Below are positions 13,421-23,475 of a stretch of 64,000 nt of DNA, in pieces. Source of the stretch: Globodera rostochiensis. Taxonomy: Eukaryota > Nematoda > Chromadorea > Rhabditida > Heteroderidae. The first letter of the stretch is position 1; the number at the start of each line of letters is the position of its first letter. The DNA lies in NCBI GenBank assembly GCA_018350325.1, contig JAEVLN010000004.1:3224001-3288000 (forward strand), given 5' to 3'. Position numbers and translations under genes: made by a program. The notes below the pieces were generated by a model that did not search any database, was not told where the DNA came from, and saw nothing but the letters and a program-made list of their open reading frames with translations.

Positions 13421-13532
13421 CAAATCCGGGCTCTAGTCTGGGCCCTATGGTGCATTTTGTCAATTTGGATATACAGTAATATTGAATTCTGATTTACGAG
13501 TTTTATTTACTCATTTTCTTTAGTTTTCAAAT

Positions 13533-14792
13533 ATGTCCCAATATTACCAGCAAATTCCTTTACGTTTTCTGTTGATTTTTTGTTGTGTCGCCACTGTGAC
13601 TGCGACTTCAAAATGTGTTTGGGTTTGTTTCTTAAAATTACAAAATTTTATGAAAAAAAAGGTTCGCGGCGCACTCCAATGTCATCGTGACCCCAGCAAG
13701 CATCAAAATGTGGAAGTTCGGGTCATCGACAGAGACGGATGGGGTCCGCTGAAGGTGCTCGACCCTGACGATATGATGGGGTGTGCTGGAACAAATTATT
13801 AATTTCGATTTTAAATATTTATGCCTTAATGTTAGTCCTTAAACACTTCAGGGTGACCTTCACGGAGCCGGACGGCACCTTTCAGCTTGACGGTTGCGGC
13901 AATGACATGAATTTTATTCCCGGCATAGTCAGTGGACAAATTGCACTTTTTGCTTGTACATTTTGGATTTTCAGCCTAATTACCCGGACCCTTTCGTGCG
14001 CATTGTCCATTATTGCAACAGTGAAAAGGGTGAAACAATTGAACTGCCCGAGTTCCGAATTTTTGTGGTCTGTTTTTTAATTATTGGAAATATTCCTGTA
14101 TTCCGATAGCATTTATGGGCAAGCCTTTCCCACTTTAGCCGGACACCTACGATGTGGGCATCCTCGTGCTGGACGAGAAGACTTATTCCAACACCTCCGT
14201 GAATTTCCCCGTGCCCGAGAAGCCCCGTAGGCGCTTACACGAGAAAAGGCCGTCTGTGGTTGGAGTGCCACCGGAGGAGAACAAAAGCAAAGAGAACGGG
14301 GAAAAAGTAAAGCAAAATAATCCAAACTCCCATGTTTTGGTTAAATGGAGTTTATAAAAGTTTTCGGGTGTTGTAAAATGGGTTTATTGCCTTTTTGTTG
14401 GAAGATCGAACAATAAACATCATTTACATATTTAGTTCGGGTTCGGGGTTCGAACGACCAAAATAAATATTTATAAATTTAATTTATTTAATTTTTAGCT
14501 TGTGACTGTTGACGCTCCAACAACCAACAGCGGTAAAGGCGTGGACGAGCCGCTGCCACCCGGCAAAACTGTGACTAAACCCAACGGGGAATTGTTATGG
14601 GAGGCGGGTTCAATAGAGCTGGTCGACCCCGAATACGATGCATCGAAGCAGAACCAGAACTCGGATTCCGATGGTCCGTTCTTGTCGGTAAAACCGATTT
14701 TTTTTTTAATTTTAGAGTCTAAATACATCAAAGATGGAAAGAAAGAGAATTGGACAAAAAAGAAGCAATCGTCGGGAGAGGAAAGGAAATGA
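13533..14792 (+). CDS. Transthyretin-like (TTL) secreted protein with a charged C-terminal tail
   Basis: Nematode-specific secreted TTL family; members bind small ligands or surface cues, but this one's role is unknown. The start at 13533 opens a signal peptide (LRFLLIFCCVATVTATS). The mature part begins VRGALQCHRDPSK and follows the family pattern: VEVRVIDRDGWGPL, then VTFTEPDGTFQLDGCGND, NFIPGI, PNYPDPFVRIVHYCNSEKGE and ELPEFRIFV. Exons are about 13533-13623, 13663-13773, 13850-13927 (donor GTCAGT), 13976-14067, 14140-14306 and 14500-14687, plus a last short one. A 39-nt in-frame intron is likely after the signal peptide. After the TTL fold there is an unusual extension of about 120 residues rich in Lys, Glu and Pro. 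The final exon can end at 14792 or, if spliced at 14717, nearer 14848. Usual TTL proteins end soon after the domain. Confidence 0.85.
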
Positions 14793-14849
14793 GGGGACAA
14801 CAACGGGACTTGTTTTAAAGATTAAGCAAAATTCCTTTGCCATTTAATT

Positions 14850-15595
14850 CGTGAGAGCGAACGCATGCCGACATTTTGCCATTTTGTGCATAATTATTTT
14901 CACAATACATTTTGATTAGACATAAAACCTAACTTCATTTTCTGTGAAATTTGTTGGAGACCCGGGGGTATGCCGTCGGAAGCGGCATGTACAGGGTAGC
15001 CCCAGGCCCGTAGCCAGGGGGGCAGCATAAATGAAATTTGTAGGGAAAAACCATAGGGGACCCTTTTCTGCAGAAATTAGCCAACTTTAGGCTTTTAGTG
15101 GCGGTCTGGAGAAATTTGAGTGTTTTAAGGCATTTTGATAAGAAATGTGTCTGGGTCCCGCTAATTGGGTCCCAAAATAGTTATTAAGTTTTAATGCTTT
15201 TTCCTTTCTTTTCTGATGAGGATTACTAAGTGTGTTATTATGGTGATGATAAGCCAATAATCCGTTTGTCGTTGTCATCAAAATTCATTCGTCCAATGAA
15301 TGAATCGTTTGGGTTCACTGGCGATGCAATTGGATGGGGGGAGGCAATGGCCAATTGGCCAATATGCTAATTGATTCCGATGGGACAGAAAGCCCATCAC
15401 TTTGTCCTGGCCTCGTTCATTCGGACTCTGTGAACAGACCAAAAACAATTCCACAAAATCGGCTGACGTTCCATAAATATTTTAATGGATAAATCAGTCA
15501 AAGTCCTAAAGTTCCGAAAACTCTTTCCACAAAAATTCATGTTTCTTTCTTTAATTCAATAAAACAGAAAATTAGAATTTGTTAGCATTTTAATA
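14850..15595. other. Intergenic, TTL gene to small secreted protein gene
   Basis: Roughly 0.75 kb without a supported gene. A 6-bp hairpin (ATGCCG/CGGCAT) lies near 14970-14988. The AT-rich end presumably holds the promoter of the next gene. Confidence 0.5.
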
Positions 15596-16074
15596 ATGTC
15601 CCCGAAAGACGCTCTTATCGTCACGGTTCTGCTACTGCTGGCGACGACAAGTGCCATTGTTACCGCCGACTCCGTTCAGCCGCCACCGGAGTGCGCGCGC
15701 ATGGCTTTTGCATTGGATCAGCTTCATTCTGCGCCCGCTGTGGGGGAGAAGGACGTGGTCAAGCAGTACAAGTCGGCCATCAACATCGCCATGGTCATTA
15801 TAGAATAATCAAGCGTACCTTCACCGGCCAATGTTTAAGCGACCCAAACTTTCAAATCACCACAGATCGGGCCAGAAAACATCTTTTGATTTTCCGTTAA
15901 AATGAGACCCAAACCGACCAATTGACCGATCATTTACAATTACAGAAGTGCATGGACAGCTATCTGAAGGTGCAGAAAGAATTGTTCAACGAGTGGCTCA
16001 AACACGTCAGCGGACTGGAGAAACAGCTGCAACATATTGTCAAGCGTGGAGAGGAAGTGCGGGACGAATTGTAA
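15596..16074 (+). CDS. Small secreted protein of unknown function
   Basis: Two exons, 15596-15793 and 15946-16074, join in phase 0 to give 108 residues. The N-terminus (ALIVTVLLLLATTSAIVTAD) is a strong signal peptide. The mature part is helical and charged, with two cysteines (PPECARMAF and KCMDSYLKV), and ends HIVKRGEEVRDEL. No family recognised. A short secreted helical protein in a possibly parasitic nematode could be an effector, but nothing in the sequence proves that. Confidence 0.7.
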
Positions 16075-17275
16075 TCGACGGATATAACGAAAACAAACAA
16101 ACGATTAGAAATTGCAATTCAACGTTAATGCCATTTGTTGTTACGGTACTTTCAACCGATTTGAGAGAAGTGAAAAAAGTCGATTTGGCATTTTTGAAAA
16201 GCCAAATAATCGAATTTCAGCAATTTCACTGTCCGAATGCATTCTTTCGCCCACTTTTTGGTGTTGTTTACGAAGCGATTGACGTGATCAGTCGGCCCTC
16301 TTTCGCGTGATCCATGGCCCTTTGCGTCTTCTTGAGACGATTTTTAAGAGGGGAGGGGGGGGGGGGGGGGGGGGAACGAATTCGAAGAAAATAAAATCAA
16401 GGAAAGAAGTTGGGCAAACAAAGGCTCAAGAACGGAGTTTGAGTTGGGTCTCCATTTTCAATGGGTTGCATTGGGAAGGATCATCCGGCGTGGACGAATT
16501 TCGACTTTTTTAAAAGTTGAGCTTTTTTTTAAAACGATTTTTTGGGAGACAATGACGACCATATAGTAATGCAGCTTAAGCTGGGACTCCGTTCTGATCA
16601 CTATTAGGAGTCTCGGCTTCAATCCGAAAGTCTGACGCTTAAAGCATTTGTTGCAAAAAGATTTATCAACACCGATCAGAGTGGATAATTTGGTCCCGGG
16701 TTTGACTGATTGATTCCACTTTAGAATCACATTAATTTGCCGAAACAATCTTTGACTTCACTCGGATTCATTGTTCAAATTAGCACCGATCACACCTTCA
16801 CTCACTCCCGATCAGTCTTGGATCACCCCCAGCATGTGCTTTTCATCATTCCAACCGAGAGGTGATCTAACTCCGTTCCTCTGAATGTTGGAATTTTGCC
16901 AAGAGCAAAAATAGGATCTAATCCATGGCCATTGGTCAGGTCAAAGGTCGATTGAGCACCCCCAACTATTTACGTTTCCAATTCAGTAGGATCGCTCGCA
17001 CTCTTCGTTCATTTTCCCTATTTTTCGGGGATTTTGAATCACTAATTTGTAAGAGAAGACTCTGGCTTGTATTAAGTAATTGAGAAATCTATTTGGTATA
17101 AAGGGATGAATCACATCTGACCCATCCCATCGTCCCCCCCCCCCCGCGAGTCCATCGGTGTCCTAAATGCGAGGATGATGATGATCACCAGCCCTTGTCC
17201 GGATGAGGAGGACGCGTCCATCACAACGCAATCCTTGCCCCCCCCCCCCGTCCGATGAACGCACGGTGGGAAACA

Positions 17276-17372
17276 GAAAGAAAGAAGAGAGAAAGAGAAA
17301 GAGAAAGAGAAAGAGAAAGAGAAAGAGAAAGAGAAAGAGAAAGAGAAAGAGAAAGAGAAAGAGAAAGAGAGA
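17276..17372. repeat. (GAGAAA)n microsatellite
   Basis: About 14 near-perfect copies of the hexamer AAAGAG. It produces long meaningless Lys/Arg and Phe/Ser frames on the two strands. Confidence 0.95.
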
Positions 17373-18520
17373 GCAAAAGGAGTGGCCAAAGGCGCATAAA
17401 TTAACGCCCGGGGGGAATGGTCGGCTGACTGACATTAAACAGCCCCCCCCTCCCCCAAACTCCCAGCCAAATGGCCCCGGTGCTGTGAGAGTGATGACTT
17501 TGTGACTTTGGCTTTCCCGTCGGTGTTTGGAGTTGGACCATGAGACGATTTGTGGAATATCCTTCACAGGGCTAACATATTTCATTGTTGAACACCTGTG
17601 GTATATGTAAGGCCATAAACATATTTCTGCCATATCAGATCACTGCCAGTCCAAATTCCTATCGCTGATCAGTAATTACTGACAATAAATCCTTTGATCA
17701 CAAACAGTTCAGTGAGTGACCTTTTGTATTGCCCGATCGGAAGTCGCTATCCAGACTGATCAGCCCAAAAGTGATCAGCGATCTGCAGTTATATGTTCTA
17801 TCAAATGGGAAAATCACATCTCGGTCTTATGATTCATAGTCCAATTTGTACATTTTACCCCATTCGACGACATTTAAGCTCAAATGATTTGTCAGCAGTT
17901 ATTTTCACAAAAGTTTTCCCATTGTGGTGGCTTGGCTTAGGTATTTCCGCACTTGGCGATCAAAGAAGTGGGCACGGGACGATGGTTATGGACAATGATC
18001 CCATCTCGGCAACAATTCACTGCAATGTTAACAAATAAATAATCTTTTTAATAATTTTATTTATTAAAATGCACCAATTTCGATACAAATCCATGGAAAG
18101 GAATCGATCGGAATCTCTATTTTCCGTCAATCAAATCGAAGTCACCGACCGAATCAGCTAATCATCAATCGATCGATGTCTGTAAAGCCCGGGGACTGAA
18201 TCACAACAAACACTCACTCTTTTCTTTCCATTTATGGCCTTTTGCCCGCTTCTTTCTGATCTCCCGGGGGGATAAAATGCGTTAGAACAATTTTCAACCT
18301 TCGTCAATTTTTTAAACATAATTCTATTTTCCCCCAACTCTCATTAATATAATTGAATTCCGGAAGAACTTCCGACATTTTTTGGAAATATTCAGCGAAG
18401 CATTTGTGAAAAGTTCCGCTTTCACTGACATGACGAAACTTGTAAGCACATGAGGCCAACCAACAGTCCACACACACAACAAATTCCCCCCACCCCATTC
18501 TTTGTTTATGGGATGGATAC

Positions 18521-18640
18521 CCCCCCCCCCCTCCCCCCCCGTCCCCCCCCCCCGTCCTCCCCCCCGTCCACCGTCTTCCGATTCTTCCACAGGGGGCCTT
18601 CGTCCGTCCATTCCTTCCCCTCCCCTCCCCTCCCCCCCCC
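18521..18640. repeat. Poly-C-rich tract
   Basis: Successive C runs of 7-12 interrupted by T or G. Non-coding low complexity. Confidence 0.9.
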
Positions 18641-19298
18641 CATTCACCGTCCTGCCCATGGCCATAAATTTCTGGACGACATTCTCCACCCAAATGCAAA
18701 AAGTGCGAGGAACAAACCCATCGCCGCAGGGGAAAGAACGGTATGGGCGACGGTCGACCGCCGCACATTTTATTCCATCGCAATTATTGAATTAAATTTA
18801 AATTTAATTGAATTACCTTTCAGTGTTCGTACGTCCAATTTCAAAAAGAGAGTAAAAAATAGTGAAATAGTGCAGGGAATTTGGGGGAGACAATTTATTC
18901 CATTCGCTCAGATTTTTGTGCTTTTGCGTTGCCCCATTTGCATTGCATCGACATTTGCTGCAAAAATTGGACAATGCACAAAAAGGCCTCAAAATTGCTC
19001 AATTTGCATAATTTCACATTTCGTTTTGAGATAAAAATGAAACAAAAATGCATATTCTTGAAAATAAATATATTAAAACTCGTCTATTAACTTCCGGCGT
19101 TGTCTAAATAAATAAGCAAAATGGGTGCAATTTTTTTTTTGATCATTCCTTATTGTGGCAAAGATTATAATTCATTCCCTGAGGGCCCACCGTATGCATT
19201 GTCCTCTTCTCTCCCCTTAAGGCATGTTCTCGCGCTCTTTTCATCGCTCCTCCCACTCGCTGGAAAGCCAGCAAAGGGGCGGAGTCTGTGGGGAGTGC

Positions 19299-19541
19299 AT
19301 GACCCCCTCCCCCCCCCCGCCTCCCCTCCCCCTCCCCCCCCCACTCCCCCACTCCCCTCCCCCCCCCCCCCCGCCTCCCCCTCCCCTCCCGCCCCCACTC
19401 CCCCTCCCGCCCCCCACTCCCCTCCCTCCCCTCCCGCCCCCCACTACCCCCCACCACTCCCCTCCCTCCCCCCCCTCCCCCCCCACTCCCCCACTCCCCC
19501 ACTGCCCCCCCCCTCCCCCCTCCCCTCCCGCCCCCAACCAT
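19299..19541. repeat. Long polypyrimidine (C/T) tract
   Basis: About 240 bases that are almost pure C with spaced T and A, in loose repeats of CCCCTCCC and CCCCCACTCC. The complement is G-rich, so quadruplex or triplex structures are possible. Confidence 0.9.
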
Positions 19542-19653
19542 CTCGCCAAACCATTCACACCCATTCACTTCCGATTTTGACTTGGGGTTTTCGTATCATA
19601 GGGAAAAACTAAAACAATTACATGTCTTTATATTGCCCACCCAATCCAAAAGG

Positions 19654-19818
19654 CCACTCATCCCCCGGAGGGATGGGGATGCCTTCATCTTATTATCTGT
19701 TAACACAATCACTTCCAAATCAATTTTTCGTTTAAATGTAAAAAGAGACCTTTATCCCTACCTTGAATGTTCATTTGCATTCTCAAAGGTCCACTCATCC
19801 CCCGGAGGGATGGGGATG
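19654..19818. repeat. Duplicated 28-bp hairpin element
   Basis: A 28-base block beginning CCACTCATCCCCCGGAGGGA occurs at 19654-19681 and again at 19791-19818, 137 bp apart. Each holds an inverted repeat (CATCCC/GGGATG) around CCGG. The flanks differ. Confidence 0.8.
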
Positions 19819-21020
19819 ATCATCCTTTCATCTGTTGCCCGGGGCACAAAAAAGCGAGGATGGCGAACAACAGCAGACGGACTTTGAGGGCGAGTGCCAG
19901 GAGCGGGATGACCCCTAGCGCTTGTGATGGAAGGAGAAGATCTGTGTGGCTTGAGGGTGTGTCCCATTCTGAGACGGGCAGGGGCCATAAATCCCCCAAA
20001 ACTCCGAATTCCCTTCCCATCGCAACAGAAGGAGGGGGGGGGGGGGGGGGGGGAACTTCTTTCCTCCCAGAGGCGTTCTTTCCTCTTGTGTCCCTCTGCT
20101 GCTGCTGCTGCGGGTTCTCCCCCCCCCCCGTCCATCCAAATCGACCATCCAGATCCTGGTCCAACATCAGCCATTCATTCGTTCATCCCCCCCCCCCCCA
20201 CCGTCTCCCCTTCCATCCTCCGACAATGCCCCCTCTGGCCAGCTGCTTTAGGGCGACCATTCACCCTTCACCCGCCCTCCTCGCCCAAGGCTTTTGGCGT
20301 GTGATGGCCTAATGCTGCTCCTCTCCGCCTGCTGAGGGCGGGGAGGGTCGCCGTGCTGGGCGCCGCCGGGACGTGCTGACTGGTCCCAGGTCGCTGAACG
20401 GGGGTCATGCGATTGGGGGAGGGGGGGGGAGGGCCAAGCGAGCTGCTTGATCACCCCCTACCCTCGGGCCATTTGATCACCCCCTCAGGCCAAAAGATCT
20501 TTGTTTTGTGGAATTTGGACATTTGCAATTGCAACCGTCACCCTCACCCATCGGGAGTTGGTTGAGCCTGCCTCTCGAAAGCTTGGTCGAGAGTTGAGTG
20601 GGCCCGCCTCCCCTGGAGGGCGTCAAAACAACAACGCCTGGCCAAAAGGGGCAGTTTTGCTTGGACAACAACAACAGCTTCTTCCGGCTGATGGTTGGCC
20701 GATCCCAGCACCAGCGGCGGCCTTTAAATTCAGCGAAAACATTACCAATCACAGCACATTCATATTCATTCCTTCGCTCTCGGGGGGTGGGGGGAATGTC
20801 TGTGACCTCGCGAATGATCATTATTCAACAAAACAAGGCCCAACACACACATATTTATTGATGAATAATGGATGATCGATCAGTGCTTATTCACCACAAT
20901 TTCCCAATATTTGGCATTTTTGTCCCCCGAAGGCATGGCTCAGTTAAATTAGGTCCAGATGGATCATTTTCTTAAAAATTCAAAAATAGACAATTTTTGC
21001 ATTTATTTTTGTCAACTTTA

Positions 21021-23475
21021 ATGGCCGAGTCCGATTCGGCCATTCCTTCGACAAGCAGCAATAATTTGGTGAACAGCCCGGCAGCCAATTGCCTGCCGTC
21101 GCCGAAGAGTTCCTCGCCGTGCTGTGCCTATTTGTGCGCACATTGCCCGAGCGCCTCTTTTCCGAACATGGAGCAGTTGGAGCAGCACCAGCAACACAAC
21201 CACCAGCAACAGCACAGCCAAGCAAAGGAAGCTGATTCTGCAAACCGGAACTTCAAACCCAGTGGAACGGTAATTACCTACGGGAATTTTCGGGCCGATG
21301 AACGGAGCACACGCGCCGGGGGGGGGGGGGGGGGAGGGGATTTGTTTGGTCAAGTCCGACGGGGGGGGGGGGGGACGTTCCGCCGCCACTCGACCTCTGT
21401 CCCCCGACTCCCACAAAAGCCCAAATATTCCTTCACTTATTTTGTGTAACTGAATTGGTTGTTCCGCAAATTTAATGAAAATCTTTTGCTTCATAGCCCG
21501 AGCACATGGACGAGCTCTATCCGCCAAGTCCCCCTCCGGTGAACTCGCCGACAGCCTCGTCCTCATCTTCGTCCTCCGCTTCATCTTCGGCCTCCGAGGG
21601 CCTCAGCCAGCAGAGCCTTTCCGGCATTGCGCTTGCGGCGTTGACCTGCAAAAAGTGCCCCGGAGGACGCGCATTCGCCTCGCAGGAGCAGCTGAACATC
21701 CATTACATTAACACTCACCGTGACCGGTCGGTTAGATGGATTCTGGACCATTCAATGTTTAAATATAATTAAACTAAATTTTATGTTTTTGGCAGGCCCC
21801 AATACGCGTGCATGCAATGCGGCGCTTCGTTCAGCATCAAGCGCGAGCTGTCCACCCACCATCGTATTCACAGCGGGGAGCAGCCGCACAAATGCCGTAA
21901 TTTTGTGGGGGGGGGGGCGACGGATTGAGAAAAGTTACAAAACTTTAGTTCAATGTGGCAAAGAGTTTGGCACTCGCCAATTGTTGAAGAAGCACAATAT
22001 GTGGCACGTTGGGTAAGGCGGCGGTGGCGGCAGTCGCATTTAAATGATTCTTTTAAGGGAACGTTCTCACACGTGCCCGCATTGCGGCAAGGCCTTTTTT
22101 CAGGTGTTTTTTCCCCAAAAAATGGGCAAAAATTAAAGAAAACTTTCAGAAAGGGCATTTGACGCAACATTTAATGATTCACAGCGGCGACCGGCCCCAC
22201 CAGTGCGAACTGTGCGACAAAACGTTCATTTTCAAATTTGGTAAAATTTAAATGCGAAAATTTGTAACGTTTTGTCCAATTTTAAGACTTAAATCGGCAC
22301 CTGAAAATTCATCGAGAGCGCGAATTTGCATGCAAAGAATGCGGCAAATGTTTTGGAGAGCAGACGGCATTGGACGAACACGGCACGGAGGGAAAATGCG
22401 GGGGCAAAGTCAAAGGGTAAGGCGAACAATTTTGGATTTTCGATAAAACTTTATTTTTAGCAGCCTGAAAAGGCGCTTTTCCGTTTCCGCCGGAAGCAAT
22501 GCCCCGCGGGCCTCCAATCCGTCGCCGTCCAAAATTGCGCGTACAAGTGAAAGTGAAGAACAAAATATGGAGGAAAACGACGAGCCCCCCACCCCCAACC
22601 CCAACCCCAACAACAACAACAACAATAACTTTGGGGTAATAATAATTTTTCTTAAAAATGATTTTTCCAAAATTAAGGCGTCCGACCCTCCACAAAATTT
22701 GCGCGAGGCCTTTCCCCCTTCGGCATTTGACCAGCAGCAAATTGCCCTTGGCCGTGTTTTTGGCCAACTTTTGGCAGCCCAGCAACAGCAACAAGTCGCG
22801 GCCGCCGAGCAGTTCTTTCCCTGCCTCCTTTGCCCGCAGAAGTTTTCGTCACAGGTCGGGCGGGCAAAAAACGAAACAAAAATTAAAACGAAAATTATAA
22901 ATTAGGCCTCCTATCTTTTGCATTGGGGCAGCACGCACATGCGCAACGCCCATCAACAGCAGCAGAACAGTAACGGTGCCGCCGGCTTTTTTATGGACGA
23001 GGTTACTGTAAATGTTGTGACGAAATGGCCGTTTAAAAACAAAATTTAGCCGAAGCCTTTGCACATTTTGGCCCTGCAGCAACAATTGCTGCTGAATCCG
23101 ATGAAAGAAGACATTGCCGGGGGCGGTCTTCACCATTCCGACACTTCTTGCGCCTCAAGGCAATTTTTGAGATTTAATTGTCAAAATTAGTTTTGGCATT
23201 TCAGCCCTCAAAAAGTGTCGCCGGTCTTTTCCTCCGGCTCCGTCCAGCCGCCCGATGTGCCGCTTTCGGCAAACTTCCTCTTCCCGCCCGTGTGCGCCAA
23301 CTGCGAGTTGGAACGGCGCCGTGTGGCGCAGTGCGTTCGGGAGTTGGCGGACGCACGAACCGAACTGAACCGCCTCAGGGCATTGCTTATGCGCGTCGGC
23401 ACCATTTTCGGTGTGGCCAACGGCGCCGGGGGCGGCATTAACGGAGCCGATTCGCTTCTTGGGGCACACGGCTAA
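21021..23475 (+). CDS. Multi-finger C2H2 zinc-finger protein
   Basis: Probable DNA-binding transcription factor. Twelve exons keep frame and give 579 residues: 21021-21269, 21497-21726, 21796-21896, 21949-22012, 22058-22103, 22150-22240, 22287-22416, 22461-22635, 22678-22854, 22906-23001, 23050-23159 and 23205-23475. Fingers in order: a degenerate one (CKKCPGGRAFASQEQL); YACMQCGASFSIKRELSTHH; CLQCGKEFGTRQLLKKH; HTCPHCGKAFFQKGHLTQHL; HQCELCDKTFIFKFDLNRHL; FACKECGKCFGEQTALDEH; and a distant one (CLLCPQKFSSQ...HMRNAH). Linkers such as IHSGEQPHKC and IHSGDRPHQC are the normal Krüppel type. Gln-, Asn- and Ser-rich stretches flank the fingers. The last part (ELERRRVAQCVRELADARTE) is a short coiled coil. 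The final intron has a GC donor. Orthologue not identified. Confidence 0.9.

Larger units (their letters stand above)
11391..13532. other. Divergent intergenic region between LRRFIP and the TTL gene
   Basis: About 2.1 kb between divergent starts, so it should hold both promoters. It contains an AAAG microsatellite (11861-11896), C and G runs near 12722-12732 and 12911-12928, and a 23-bp tandem repeat (13290-13420). No supported gene. Confidence 0.6.
16075..21020. other. Gene-poor, low-complexity region
   Basis: About 4.9 kb with no supported gene. Open frames here are built on simple sequence. It holds G runs at 16350-16374, C runs near 17136 and 17239, a GAGAAA microsatellite, C-rich tracts at 18520-18640 and 19299-19541, a duplicated hairpin element at 19654 and 19791, and G/C runs near 20033-20200. 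Confidence 0.7.

Noticed and set aside
14970..14988. ATGCCG/CGGCAT hairpin
   Set aside because: Only a 6-bp stem in intergenic DNA, with no T run or gene end that would make it a terminator or known element.
17111..20312. Many long Pro-, Gly- or Phe/Ser-rich frames
   Set aside because: All lie on C/G runs or the GAGAAA microsatellite and appear in several frames at once.
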